A DNA stretch of 64,000 bases from Corynebacterium occultum (GTDB lineage: Bacteria > Actinomycetota > Actinomycetes > Mycobacteriales > Mycobacteriaceae): assembly GCF_009734425.1 (NCBI RefSeq), contig NZ_CP046455.1, positions 930,001-994,000 on the forward strand. The letters are read 5' to 3'. Each line of letters begins with the position of its first letter. Position 1 is the first letter of the stretch. The position numbers were made by a program, and so were the translations under genes. Shown piece after piece: positions 42,662 through 50,887 of this stretch. The notes beneath the pieces are model-generated. The model did no database searches and was not told the DNA's origin. It worked only from the letters and a program-made list of their open reading frames with translations.

Positions 42662-44344
42662 TCATGCGTTGAACTCGCTGAGCTCCCCGCTGCCACCGAA
42701 GAGCCAGGCGATCACGATGGAACCGGGATCCACCACGCCCTTGGCGGCCTCACCCACATAGGCGGCCCGCCCCCGCTTGGCATCCAGCTCCGCGGTACCA
42801 CGCGCCCCCTCAGCGGCAGCTTCGAAGCACGACGAAAGCAGCTTTTCGACGTCCCCGCCGCCGACCTCGGCGGCCCGCTCGGCTGCGGGGGAGAGGGCGT
42901 CGACAAGCGTGCGATCACCCACCTGCGCACCACCCAGCTCGGTGACGGCCTCCAGTGCCTGGGACAGACCTTCAGCCAGGTCCTCAGCGGCGGCGAGTTC
43001 CCGGAAGATGGTGCCGAGGATGGCGCCGGAGGTGCCGCCGGCGCGGATCAGGAAACGTTGGGAGAGGAACTCAAGGACCTCTGCGTTGCTGCCCCGCAGC
43101 GGGAGTTCGAGATCACCCAGGGCGGCCGACATATTGGCACCGAAGTCACCGTCACCGGCCTTGCGGTCCAGCTCCGAGAGATCGTCGATGGCCCCCTGGA
43201 CCCGGCTGAGGAAGCCGCTGAGCCAGTTGTTCTCCTCCCCCTCAGGAAGAGTCTCCTCATGACGGATCCGGGCTGGGGCGTGGCTTTGGGGTCGTCCCAG
43301 TTTCGGCCAGGCGGGGGCTTCGGTGGGATCATCATAAAGTTCGGTGAGTTCCGGGGTGGTCCGGGAAATGGTGATGCTGACACCGCTCATATTCACCGCG
43401 GTGACGAAATTACCGACCAGGCTGCGCATCACCTTCACCTTGCGTCCCTCCAATTGCTCGAGCAGCTCCCGGAAGATCAGGTTGAGTTCCAGCAGGGTGG
43501 TTCCCCCGAGCCCGTTGACCACGCAGACCACCTCCTCCCCGGTGTTCAGCTCCAGGGAAGGAAGGATGCGGTCAAGCATTTCCTCGACCATCTCCCGGGC
43601 ACTGCCCGCTTCACTGCGCCCTGTGCCACGTTCGCCGTGGATGCCCACGCCGATCTCCATCTCACCCTCAGGGAGATCGAAGGTGGGGCGTGCCGCGGTG
43701 GGGAGGTGCCCCGGGGCTAAGGCGACCGCCATGCTGCGGGAATGGTGGGCCACCCAATTACCCATGTCGGTGACCCGCTCGAGGGAGTGACCGCGGGCAG
43801 CCGCGGCCCCGCAGATCTTCTCCACCAGAATGGTGGCACCGGTGCCACGTCGGCCCGGGCCATCCTCATCCTCGGTGGCCACGTCGTCGTCGACAAGCAC
43901 CTGCCGGGTCTCAACCTCCCCGGTCAGAGCCTGCCGGGATACCCGGAAGTTCAGCACATCACCGGTGTAGTTCTTCACCACCTGCACCACCCCGGCACCG
44001 CCGTTGGCATACCGGGTAGCCTCGGTGATCTGGATGGCGTTGGGGGAGGTGAACATATGGCCTGGGACGGCGGCGTCGAGCATGCCGGCACCGATGAAAC
44101 CGGCGTGCAGGGGCTCATGGCCGGAACCACCACCTGAGATCACCGCCACCCTTTCGTTGGTGGGGGAGCGGCGGGAAATGAATCCGGCCTCATTCCACAC
44201 AGCGTCCGGATGGGCGGCGATCAGGCCACCGAGAGCTTCAGGAAGGAAGTCCTCGGGATCATTGTGGAAGGTGGGCAAGGATTTTTCCCGCGTCTTGTTC
44301 CGCGTTTCAGAGGCCGACATGCCACCAGGATAGGCAGATTTCAT
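42662..44344 (-). CDS. ATP-dependent dihydroxyacetone kinase (DhaK-DhaL fusion)
   Basis: This 560-aa protein joins a DhaK domain and a DhaL domain, as in Citrobacter-type ATP-dependent DHA kinases. DhaK carries ISGGGSGHEPLHAGFIG and the substrate-binding His236 in GVGIHGERG. DhaL carries LDRKAGDGDFGANMSAAL, with the Asp ligands for Mg-ATP, and RAGGTSGAILG. Phosphorylation of dihydroxyacetone for glycolysis is the likely reaction. ATG 44344 has no obvious ribosome-binding site, and ATG 44320 (MSASETRN) is possible. It is transcribed toward csbD and divergently from the Bax-inhibitor-1 gene. Confidence 0.9.
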   Translation of the reverse strand: MKSAYPGGMSASETRNKTREKSLPTFHNDPEDFLPEALGGLIAAHPDAVWNEAGFISRRSPTNERVAVISGGGSGHEPLHAGFIGAGMLDAAVPGHMFTSPNAIQITEATRYANGGAGVVQVVKNYTGDVLNFRVSRQALTGEVETRQVLVDDDVATEDEDGPGRRGTGATILVEKICGAAAARGHSLERVTDMGNWVAHHSRSMAVALAPGHLPTAARPTFDLPEGEMEIGVGIHGERGTGRSEAGSAREMVEEMLDRILPSLELNTGEEVVCVVNGLGGTTLLELNLIFRELLEQLEGRKVKVMRSLVGNFVTAVNMSGVSITISRTTPELTELYDDPTEAPAWPKLGRPQSHAPARIRHEETLPEGEENNWLSGFLSRVQGAIDDLSELDRKAGDGDFGANMSAALGDLELPLRGSNAEVLEFLSQRFLIRAGGTSGAILGTIFRELAAAEDLAEGLSQALEAVTELGGAQVGDRTLVDALSPAAERAAEVGGGDVEKLLSSCFEAAAEGARGTAELDAKRGRAAYVGEAAKGVVDPGSIVIAWLFGGSGELSEFNA

Positions 44345-44433
44345 AAAGTCGCGGAAGACGGGAACTTAGTGCACCATTGAAACGTTAGAAGAATGTAAGA
44401 ACTTCACTCGATGAGAAAGGACCGGGGTTAGAC

Positions 44434-45246
44434 GTGCGAAGCAGCAACCCTGTACTGAATTCACTCACCAACTCCGGGGGCAAGGCCCGGCGCGGTGCCA
44501 TGCAGCAGGGTTACCAGGACCCCTATGCAGGTTATGGCGCCCCGGCCGTCTCCAATGAACGCCCCATGACCGTGGATGATGTGGTCACCAAGACCGGCAT
44601 CACCTTGGCTGTCATCGTCGCTTTCGCTGTGGTCACCTTCGGCATCTCCATCATCAACCCGGGCGCGGCTCTCCTGCTCGGTGCTGTCGGTGCCATCGGT
44701 GGTCTGATCACCGTTCTGGTGGCCACCTTCGGCAAGAAGATGGATTCCGCCCCGGTCACCCTTATCTACGCCGGCTTTGAAGGTCTTTTCGTCGGTGCCA
44801 TCTCCATCCTCTTCACCGGCTGGTCCATTGGTAACTCCGATGCCGGTGTGATGATCATTCAGGCGATCATGGGCACCCTGGGTGTGTTCCTGGGCATGCT
44901 CTTCGTCTACAAGACCGGTGCTGTCAAGGTCACCCCGAAGTTCACCCGCATCCTCACCGCCTGCATGGTCGGTGTCTTGGTGCTGGTCGTCGGTAACCTG
45001 CTGCTCTCCCTGTTTACCGGGATGAGCCCGCTGCGTGATGGTGGCCCCCTGGCCATCGTCTTCTCCCTGGTCTGCATCGGCCTGGCGGCGATGAGCTTCC
45101 TCCAGGACTTCGATGTGGCGGACCGTATGATCCGCGCTGGCGCCCCGGCCAAGGCTGCCTGGGGTATCGCCCTCGGCCTGGCCGTCACCCTGGTCTGGCT
45201 CTACACTGAGATCCTGCGTCTGCTGAGCTACTTCCAGAACCGCTAG
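44434..45246 (+). CDS. Bax inhibitor-1/YccA family membrane protein
   Basis: This 270-aa protein (GTG start) has a soluble N-terminus typical of actinobacterial members (RSSNPVLNSLTN) and seven membrane helices. The last two bracket DFDVADRMIRAGAPAKAAWGIALGLAVTLVWLYTEILRLL (in pieces), the UPF0005/BI-1 signature with conserved Asp residues linked to pH-dependent cation leak in YetJ. Function in actinobacteria is unknown. A T-tailed terminator follows. Confidence 0.9.
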   Translation: MRSSNPVLNSLTNSGGKARRGAMQQGYQDPYAGYGAPAVSNERPMTVDDVVTKTGITLAVIVAFAVVTFGISIINPGAALLLGAVGAIGGLITVLVATFGKKMDSAPVTLIYAGFEGLFVGAISILFTGWSIGNSDAGVMIIQAIMGTLGVFLGMLFVYKTGAVKVTPKFTRILTACMVGVLVLVVGNLLLSLFTGMSPLRDGGPLAIVFSLVCIGLAAMSFLQDFDVADRMIRAGAPAKAAWGIALGLAVTLVWLYTEILRLLSYFQNR

Positions 45247-45258
45247 CCCAGCTCCTTC

Positions 45259-45293
45259 AAACCCCCGTTGCCAAAGCGCAGCGGGGGTTTTAT
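45259..45293 (+). terminator. Terminator of the Bax-inhibitor-1 gene
   Basis: AAACCCCCGTTG pairs with CAGCGGGGGTTT (one G-U), followed by TTAT. It lies 13 bp after the stop codon. Confidence 0.85.
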
Positions 45294-45373
45294 GTTTCGG
45301 CTCCTGGTTCGGCTCCCTGGTCTTGGATTCGAGTGGTCGGCAAGGGGGCGCAGGAAGTTGCGGGGAAAAGAAA

Positions 45374-45411
45374 ACCGCGTTCACCCCTCTCGAGGAGGGG
45401 GTGAACGCGGT
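45374..45411 (-). terminator. Terminator of the greA-lipoprotein unit
   Basis: ACCGCGTTCACCCC and GGGGTGAACGCGGT form a 14-bp perfect stem with a 10-nt loop; the minus strand continues TTTTCTTTTCC. Confidence 0.9.
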
Positions 45412-45459
45412 GGGAAGTTTCATTCCCGCGGAGCATGGGGACCCCGCAAGAGGGAAACC

Positions 45460-45960
45460 TTAAGGGTTGACGACCTGACCGTCGACGGAGATCGCGGAGA
45501 AAACCAGTCCCTGGACACCGGAGATCGGGGCGGTGAGAACGATGTCGATCTCTTCCTCGGTGGTGGTCTCGCCGGTGGCGGCATCCACGGTCTCACGGGT
45601 GCCGGTGCCGGTGGCCTCATCGGCCTCCCACTTGTCCCACTCGATCTCGACCAGCAGGTCGGAGGAGTCCGCACAGTTCAGGGTCACGGTCTCCGGGGTC
45701 TGTGCCGGGGCGGCGACACAGTCGATGAAGGAGGGGGCGTCCGCGGCAGCCTCAACTGCGGTGGTGGCCGCGGCGGTGGTGGCGGTGCCGGTAGCGGCGG
45801 CAGTGGTGGTGCCGGTGGCTGCCTGAGCCTGGAACTCGGTGGCGGTCTCGACCTTCAGGTCGGAGGGGTTCTCCAGCGAGGGGCTACAGGCGGTGATGGC
45901 CAGGCCCGCGAGGGCGACGATACCGGCGGCAGCGGAGGTGCGGATGAAGGAGGACTTCAT
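45460..45960 (-). CDS. Secreted lipoprotein of unknown function
   Basis: The 166-aa precursor has a signal peptide with lipobox AITAC (Cys25), then a Thr/Ala-rich low-complexity linker (about residues 48-72) and a small C-terminal domain with two Cys (IDCVAA and LNCADSS). The domain ends EEEIDIVLTAPISGVQGLVFS. I recognise no family. It is 15 bp after greA on the same strand, so it may be co-transcribed. It is likely lipid-anchored on the outside of the membrane. Confidence 0.75.
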   Translation of the reverse strand: MKSSFIRTSAAAGIVALAGLAITACSPSLENPSDLKVETATEFQAQAATGTTTAAATGTATTAAATTAVEAAADAPSFIDCVAAPAQTPETVTLNCADSSDLLVEIEWDKWEADEATGTGTRETVDAATGETTTEEEIDIVLTAPISGVQGLVFSAISVDGQVVNP

Positions 45961-45975
45961 GATTCCTAGTTTTCC

Positions 45976-46500
45976 TTAGTTAGCGGATCGGGGAGTGGCA
46001 GCCTTTGCGGAGTCATAGGGCTCCGCGGAGACGATGGTCACGCTGATGGTCTTGCCGTTGGGGGCGGCGTACTCGCGGGTCTCACCCTCCTGAGCGCCCA
46101 GGACGGCGGCACCCAGCGGGGACTGCTCGGAGTAGGTCTCGAGGTCCTTGTTCTCCGAGGCGGCGGCACGGGTACCGATCAGGAAGGTTTCCTTCTCGTC
46201 CTGGTTGCCGTTGTAGTACACATGCACCACGGAACCGACCACGGCGACACCCTCGACCACACTGGTGCGCTCGGTGGTGGCATTCGCCAGCACCTCGGAG
46301 ATCTGCTTGATGCGGGCTTCTTCCTGGTCCTGCATCTCGCGGGCGGCGTCATAGCCGGCGTTTTCCTTGAGGTCACCTTCCTCACGACGCTCGTTGATCT
46401 CGGCGGCGACGATCGGGCGGCGGGCGATCAGCTCGTTGAGCTCGGCCTCCAGCTTGGCCTTGGTCTCCGGGGTGATGTACTGCTTTTGCGCATCTGCCAT
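45976..46500 (-). CDS. greA: Transcription elongation factor GreA
   Basis: This 174-aa protein has an N-terminal coiled-coil domain bearing the acidic tip motif RREEGDLKENAGYDAARE, which enters the RNA polymerase secondary channel to stimulate transcript cleavage. A C-terminal FKBP-like domain (YSEQSPLGAAVLGAQEGE) follows. ATG 46500 gives the native MADAQKQYITPE start; the open frame extends upstream without a start signal. It is followed by DUF4307 and mca in conserved actinobacterial order. Confidence 0.95.
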   Translation of the reverse strand: MADAQKQYITPETKAKLEAELNELIARRPIVAAEINERREEGDLKENAGYDAAREMQDQEEARIKQISEVLANATTERTSVVEGVAVVGSVVHVYYNGNQDEKETFLIGTRAAASENKDLETYSEQSPLGAAVLGAQEGETREYAAPNGKTISVTIVSAEPYDSAKAATPRSAN

Positions 46501-46777
46501 GCGATAAACCTTCCCTGGTTTCGGCGTGGACCCCAGGTAGGGACCACTGCCACCACGTTTATTGGCCACGCCGACCGTTAACAAGGCTATCGCCCCGATT
46601 CGGTGCTACCGCTGGTGCGGTTTCCTCGGCGGGGCGGGTAATTGCCTGGATGTCTTATGATCGACGTGTGTTTTAAGGGGAATTCTAACACAGCGGCATC
46701 TCACTCATAGGGGGGCCGCCGGGATCGGCCCTCATCCTTCCCGGATTCCCGGCCAGGCGCCCTCCGTAGTCCCTTCC

Positions 46778-47218
46778 CTATAGATTAAGGAAGGAGGGGA
46801 CGGAGGTGGAGCAGCCGTAGACGCTGCCCGAGACCGGGACATCCCAGGTGGGAATGAGAACCTCCCTGCGTTCCATGTCCTCCCCGCCGGCGGGCAGCAG
46901 GATTTCACGACGCCCGACCTCGGCCATGGCGTAGTTGATGGCGGTGACGATGCAGTAGGCGGGTTCGGCGGGATCCTCGCGGACAATATCGACCCAGAGC
47001 CTCATGGTGTTGTCGTCCACCCGCTCGAAACTCGTCATGGAGGCCGTGACCTCCACCGACTGACGGTTGTTTATGTACTGGGCGATGAGGATCACCGCGG
47101 CGATCAGGCCAGCCACGAGCAGCACTGCGATGACTTTCCCACCGATACCGGAGGGCTTGGCCGGGGTCCGGTCCGTCCCATATCGAGATGTGGGGCGATG
47201 AATGTCCGGGCTGCTCAT
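46778..47218 (-). CDS. DUF4307 membrane protein
   Basis: This 146-aa protein has a short basic/hydrophilic N-terminus (RPTSRYGTDR, typical for DUF4307), one transmembrane helix (VIAVLLVAGLIAAVILIAQYI) and an extracytoplasmic beta-rich domain. The domain carries SFERVDDNTMRLWVDI, PAYCIVTAINYAMAEVG and SGSVYGC. Its placement beside greA and mca is conserved in Corynebacteriales (compare Rv1081c). ATG 47218 with AAGGACC upstream is favoured over 47233. Function unknown. The 277-bp gap up to the greA start codon contains no gene. Confidence 0.85.
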   Translation of the reverse strand: MSSPDIHRPTSRYGTDRTPAKPSGIGGKVIAVLLVAGLIAAVILIAQYINNRQSVEVTASMTSFERVDDNTMRLWVDIVREDPAEPAYCIVTAINYAMAEVGRREILLPAGGEDMERREVLIPTWDVPVSGSVYGCSTSVPSFLNL

Positions 47219-47362
47219 GCTGGTCCTTCTCAAAGCGCGTTAAGGGGGTGTTTTTCCCGTGGTCTACTGCCACATCCTAGCTGACCCCTTTCCGCCCAAC
47301 TTCCCGGGAGGGCTAGGATCGTGGGGAGAGGATCGACCCAGTGGACGGAAGGACAAGAAACC

Positions 47363-48232
47363 TTGAGCGGACTGCGCCTATTGGCGATTCACGCACACCC
47401 TGATGATGAATCTTCGAAGGGGGCGGCCACCATGGCCCGCTACTCTGCGGAGGGCAATCAGGTCATGGTGTTGACCTGTACCGGCGGTGAGCGTGGTGAC
47501 ATTCTCAACCCGGCGATGGAGAAGCCCGGGGTGCTGGAGAATCTGCCCGCGGTGCGTCGGGAGGAAATGGCCCAGGCCGCCGATGCCCTGGGCGTTGAGC
47601 ATGTCTGGTTGGGGTATGAGGACTCCGGTCTGCCCCAGGGAGATCCCCTGCCGCCGTTGCCGGAAGGCTGCTTCGCGGTTCAGGATCCCCGTGACATCGC
47701 CCGCGACATGGTCCAGGTGATCCGTGACTTCAAGCCGCATGTGATCATCACCTATGACGAGAACGGTGGTTATCCGCACCCGGATCACCTCATGGTGCAT
47801 GAGGCATCCATGATCGCCTGGGAAAAGGCAGGGGAGGAGGGTTTCGCCCCTGACCGTGGCGAGCCCTGGACCCCGCTGAAGCTCTACTACACCCACGGGT
47901 TCATCAAGCAGCGCATGCAGCTCTTCCACGATCTGCTGATCCGAGAGGGCAGGACCAGCCCCTATTCGCCGATGCTGGAGCGTTGGGAGCGCAACCGGGC
48001 GGACATCATGGCCCGGGTGACCACCCAGGTGGAGTGTGCGCAGTACTTCGAGAACCGTGAGGGAGCACTCCGGGCACATGCCACGCAGATTGACCCGGCG
48101 GGTGCGTTTTTTGGAACTCCGGTGGAGGTGCAGCGTAAACTGTGGCCGACGGAGGAATTCGAGCTCGCCAAGACCAGGGTGACCACCTCCCTCCCCGAGG
48201 ATGACCTCTTCGCCGGGATCAGCCCGGAGTAG
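47363..48232 (+). CDS. mca: Mycothiol S-conjugate amidase
   Basis: This 289-aa LmbE/PIG-L-fold zinc amidase cleaves mycothiol S-conjugates of toxins, releasing a mercapturic acid for export. Zinc-site motifs are IHAHPDDESSKG (residues 9-20) and the downstream YPHPDHLMVHEA. TTG 47363 is the best start: GGAAGGAC lies upstream and SGLRLLAIHAHPDDE begins directly; the earlier in-frame codons lack support. The gene attests to mycothiol use, diagnostic for actinobacteria. Its neighbour 76 bp downstream is a conserved small membrane protein. Confidence 0.92.
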   Translation: MSGLRLLAIHAHPDDESSKGAATMARYSAEGNQVMVLTCTGGERGDILNPAMEKPGVLENLPAVRREEMAQAADALGVEHVWLGYEDSGLPQGDPLPPLPEGCFAVQDPRDIARDMVQVIRDFKPHVIITYDENGGYPHPDHLMVHEASMIAWEKAGEEGFAPDRGEPWTPLKLYYTHGFIKQRMQLFHDLLIREGRTSPYSPMLERWERNRADIMARVTTQVECAQYFENREGALRAHATQIDPAGAFFGTPVEVQRKLWPTEEFELAKTRVTTSLPEDDLFAGISPE

Positions 48233-48308
48233 AGGAGCCCGGTTAAGCTCCGAACCTGGTCGGCGGTGTGGATCCCACCGCAGCCCGATGATTTAGGAAG
48301 TGCAAGCA

Positions 48309-48614
48309 GTGATTCTCGAGAGTCTCAACACCCTCAACTACGCGGCCACCACGGTGGTTCTCGCGCAACAGCAGCAGGGCGGACCGCTGGGTCCGGAGTT
48401 CGGTAAGGCATCCCCGATCGGTTGGCTGGTCATCGTCGCCAGTATGGCTGCGATCCTCTTCCTGGGCTGGCGTTTCCATCGCCGTTTCAGTCGTTATAAC
48501 CGCCGCCTGCTCTTTGCTCAGGAGCATGGTCTGGATGTCTTTGATGAGGCGGCCGTGGATCAGGCGATGGCTGAGGCGGGGGTACTGGACCGTCGCAAGA
48601 AGTCCTGGCTCTAG
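48309..48614 (+). CDS. Small single-pass membrane protein next to mca
   Basis: The 101-aa protein has an N-terminal exposed segment (LAQQQQGGPLGPEF), one membrane helix (PIGWLVIVASMAAILFLGW) and a basic cytoplasmic tail (RFHRRFSRYNRRLLFAQEHG...DRRKKSWL). Mycobacteria carry a comparable small gene after mca (Rv1083). GTG 48309 fits AGGAA nine bases upstream better than GTG 48300. No function can be assigned. Confidence 0.75.
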   Translation: MILESLNTLNYAATTVVLAQQQQGGPLGPEFGKASPIGWLVIVASMAAILFLGWRFHRRFSRYNRRLLFAQEHGLDVFDEAAVDQAMAEAGVLDRRKKSWL

Positions 48615-48647
48615 CCAGAATCATTTTTTCCTGTTATCATGCATGTC

Positions 48648-48719
48648 ATGTTCGTATGGCGATTTTATTTTGGTGAGGCTCCGGGAGCATGCCTCACCAT
48701 CTCGCCTGCGCGCCCATAG
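48648..48719 (+). CDS. Leader peptide for aroF attenuation (23 aa, aromatic-rich)
   Basis: ATG 48648 opens a 23-codon frame starting MFVWRFYFGEAP, so five of the first eight residues are Phe, Trp or Tyr. TATCAT (48635-48640) lies 7 nt before the ATG, fitting a leaderless transcript, as is usual for corynebacterial attenuator peptides. It is followed by competing hairpins and a T-tailed terminator before the DAHP synthase gene. I recall a comparable leader (aroR) upstream of C. glutamicum aroF. Too short for ordinary gene finding. Confidence 0.85.
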   Translation: MFVWRFYFGEAPGACLTISPARP

Positions 48720-48793
48720 ATAGCAGCGCTAAAGCGAACACCCCCGGAGCCTCAAGCAGCACTCCACCGAAACGGTGGGAGGGCTGCTTTTTT
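48672..48793 (+). promoter_or_regulatory. Transcription attenuator upstream of aroF
   Basis: GGTGAGGC (48672-48679) pairs with GCCTCACC (48691-48698) as a pause hairpin. GAGGCTCCGGG (48675-48685) can instead pair perfectly with CCCGGAGCCTC (48743-48753). A terminator stem from AGCAGC (48755) to GCTGCT (48783-48788) is followed by TTTTTT. The first two structures are mutually exclusive, and ribosome stalling on the aromatic codons would decide between them. The exact antitermination pairing is inferred. Confidence 0.8.
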
Positions 48794-48895
48794 GTTTCCC
48801 CCAGGATTGCAACAACCCCGCGATATCCGATCCCAGACTGCTTCCACCAACAGTTACTTCCCAAGAAGTATTTCCCAGAAAGGCTCATCTGCGAC

Positions 48896-50002
48896 ATGAG
48901 TTCCCCGGTTTCCCTCCAGAACGCTGCATCCACCTCCAATAAGCGGGTACGTGCCTTCCATGCCCTGCCCAGCCCGGCCCAGCTGCTGGCCGAGATGCCG
49001 CTGAGTGAGGATCAGGCCACCAAGGTTGAGCGTGACCGCCAGGACATCGCCGATATCTTCGCCGGTGAGGATGATCGCCTCGTCGTCGTGGTCGGCCCCT
49101 GCTCCATCCATGACCCGGCGGCCGCCCTGGACTATGCCAACCGTCTGGCCCCGCTGGCCAAGCGTCTCGACAGTGACCTGAAGGTCGTCATGCGTGTCTA
49201 CTTTGAGAAGCCGCGCACCACCGTCGGATGGAAGGGTCTGATCAATGACCCGCATTTGAACGAGACCTACGATGTCGCTCACGGCCTGGAGCTGGCGCGC
49301 AAGGTGCTCACCGACGTGGTCAACCTGGACCTGCCGGTCGGTTGCGAGTTCCTCGAGCCCAATAGCCCGCAGTACTACGCGGACACCGTTGCCTGGGGTG
49401 CCATCGGCGCCCGCACCACCGAGTCCCAGGTCCACCGTCAGCTGGCCTCCGGCATGTCCATGCCCATCGGCTTCAAGAACGGCACCGACGGCAATGTCCA
49501 GGTTGCGGTGGATGCGGTGCAGGCGGCGCAGAGCCCGCACTTCTTCTTCGGCACCTCCGATGAGGGCAACCCCTCCGTGGTCGAGACCGCCGGCAATGAG
49601 AACTGCCACATCATCCTCCGTGGTGGTACCAGCGGCCCGAACCATGATGCGGAGTCCGTGGCGGCTGCGAAGGCGGCCGCAGGTGAGGGATCACGGCTGA
49701 TGATCGACGCCTCCCACGCCAACTCCGATAAGGATCATGTCCGCCAGGCCGGTGTTGTCCGGGAGATCGCTGAGCAGATCACTGCCGGTGATGCGGGTAT
49801 CGCAGGTGTCATGATCGAGTCCTTCCTGGTCGGCGGCGCCCAGAAGCTGGATCCGGCGAAGCTGAAGATCAACGGCGGGGAGGGTCTGGTCTACGGCCAG
49901 TCCGTCACCGACAAGTGCATCGACATCGACACCACCGTTGACCTGCTCGGCGAGCTGGCCTCGGCGGTACGCGCCCGTCGTGAAGCAGCTGCCCAGGTCT
50001 GA
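48896..50002 (+). CDS. aroF: DAHP synthase (class I, AroF/AroG type)
   Basis: This 368-aa enzyme condenses phosphoenolpyruvate and erythrose 4-phosphate in the first shikimate step. Visible motifs are VVGPCSIHDPAAALDYA, MRVYFEKPRTTVGWKGLINDP, GARTTESQVHRQLASG, GFKNGTDGN, LRGG and IDASHANSDKDH (metal-binding His), as in E. coli AroF/G/H. A C-terminal ESFLVGGAQ matches the family. ATG 48896 is family-like (MSSPVSL); the frame open upstream is non-coding leader. Expression is likely set by ribosome-mediated attenuation at the preceding leader. The gene is named aroF in C. glutamicum, where a second, class II enzyme exists. Confidence 0.94.
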   Translation: MSSPVSLQNAASTSNKRVRAFHALPSPAQLLAEMPLSEDQATKVERDRQDIADIFAGEDDRLVVVVGPCSIHDPAAALDYANRLAPLAKRLDSDLKVVMRVYFEKPRTTVGWKGLINDPHLNETYDVAHGLELARKVLTDVVNLDLPVGCEFLEPNSPQYYADTVAWGAIGARTTESQVHRQLASGMSMPIGFKNGTDGNVQVAVDAVQAAQSPHFFFGTSDEGNPSVVETAGNENCHIILRGGTSGPNHDAESVAAAKAAAGEGSRLMIDASHANSDKDHVRQAGVVREIAEQITAGDAGIAGVMIESFLVGGAQKLDPAKLKINGGEGLVYGQSVTDKCIDIDTTVDLLGELASAVRARREAAAQV

Positions 50003-50067
50003 ATCGGCGCTGCGACAGAAGGGGACTTGCTTCCCCCGGCTTTTAGGGGGGCGCTAGACTGTGACCT

Positions 50068-50838
50068 GTGAATCTCCTTCCGCGTCTGCTCTACCCGTTA
50101 TATGAAGCTCGCCTGCGCCGTGAGCTAAAGGGTTGTGCGCAGCCGAAGCACATTGCGATCATGTGTGATGGGAACCGCCGCTGGGCGCGGGAAGCCGGTT
50201 TCGCCGATATCAGCCATGGCCACCGTGTGGGGGCCAGGAAGATCGGCGAGGTCGTCGGCTGGGCCCGGGAGGCCGGGGTGGAGCTGGTCACGGTTTACCT
50301 GCTCTCCACCGAGAACCTGTCCCGGGAAAGCTCCGAGCTGGAGTTGCTCTATGACATCATCATCGATGTCGTGGCGGAGCTGGCCCACGGCCCCAATGAC
50401 TGTAGAGTGCGGCTGGTCGGCCATCTGGATCTGCTGCCTGATGAGGTGGCCAAACGGCTGCGGGAGGCGGCTGCGGGAACCGATGAGACCTCAAATATCG
50501 CGGTCAATATTGCGGTGGGCTATGGCGGCCGGCAGGAGATTGTCGACGCCGTGCATGCCCTCATCGATGATGAGGCTGCGGCCGACACCAGCATCGCGGA
50601 GCTGAAAGAGAAGGTGAGCATTGACTCCCTCTCCAGGCATCTCTACACCTCAGGGCAGCCGGACCCGGATCTGGTGATCCGAACCTCAGGGGAGCAGCGT
50701 CTCTCGGGTTTCCTGCTCTGGCAGTCCGCCTACTCGGAGATCTGGTTCACCGACACCTACTGGCCGGCTTTCCGGCGCATTGATTTCCTCCGCGCGCTGC
50801 GGGAATTCTCCCAGCGCTCCCGCCGTTTCGGTAAATAG
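50068..50838 (+). CDS. uppS: cis-prenyltransferase (UppS family, possibly Z-farnesyl diphosphate synthase)
   Basis: This 256-aa undecaprenyl-diphosphate-synthase family enzyme (GTG start) carries the family motifs HIAIMCDGNRRWARE (catalytic Asp34), VTVYLLSTENLSR and the C-terminal RTSGEQRLSGFLLWQSAYSEIWF. Mycobacteria have two such genes. The paralogue in this genomic position between mca and coaA/glyA (Rv1086) makes short-chain Z,E-farnesyl diphosphate, so this protein may supply the primer for decaprenyl-phosphate rather than the long chain itself. That is inference from position. Confidence 0.9.
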   Translation: MNLLPRLLYPLYEARLRRELKGCAQPKHIAIMCDGNRRWAREAGFADISHGHRVGARKIGEVVGWAREAGVELVTVYLLSTENLSRESSELELLYDIIIDVVAELAHGPNDCRVRLVGHLDLLPDEVAKRLREAAAGTDETSNIAVNIAVGYGGRQEIVDAVHALIDDEAAADTSIAELKEKVSIDSLSRHLYTSGQPDPDLVIRTSGEQRLSGFLLWQSAYSEIWFTDTYWPAFRRIDFLRALREFSQRSRRFGK

Positions 50839-50887
50839 CGCCCCCCGCCCTGCTTCACGACGCCCCCCTTGATGCCCGGGGGAGGGC

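Noticed and set aside
46762..46807. Terminator at the 3' end of DUF4307
   Set aside because: CCTCCGT...ACGGAGG sequences can pair, but the stem has several mismatches, overlaps the stop codon and lacks a T-run.
48643..48720. Alternative leader frame from ATG 48643
   Set aside because: It encodes few aromatic residues and runs through the pause hairpin; the frame from ATG 48648 fits both the -10 spacing and the amino-acid logic.
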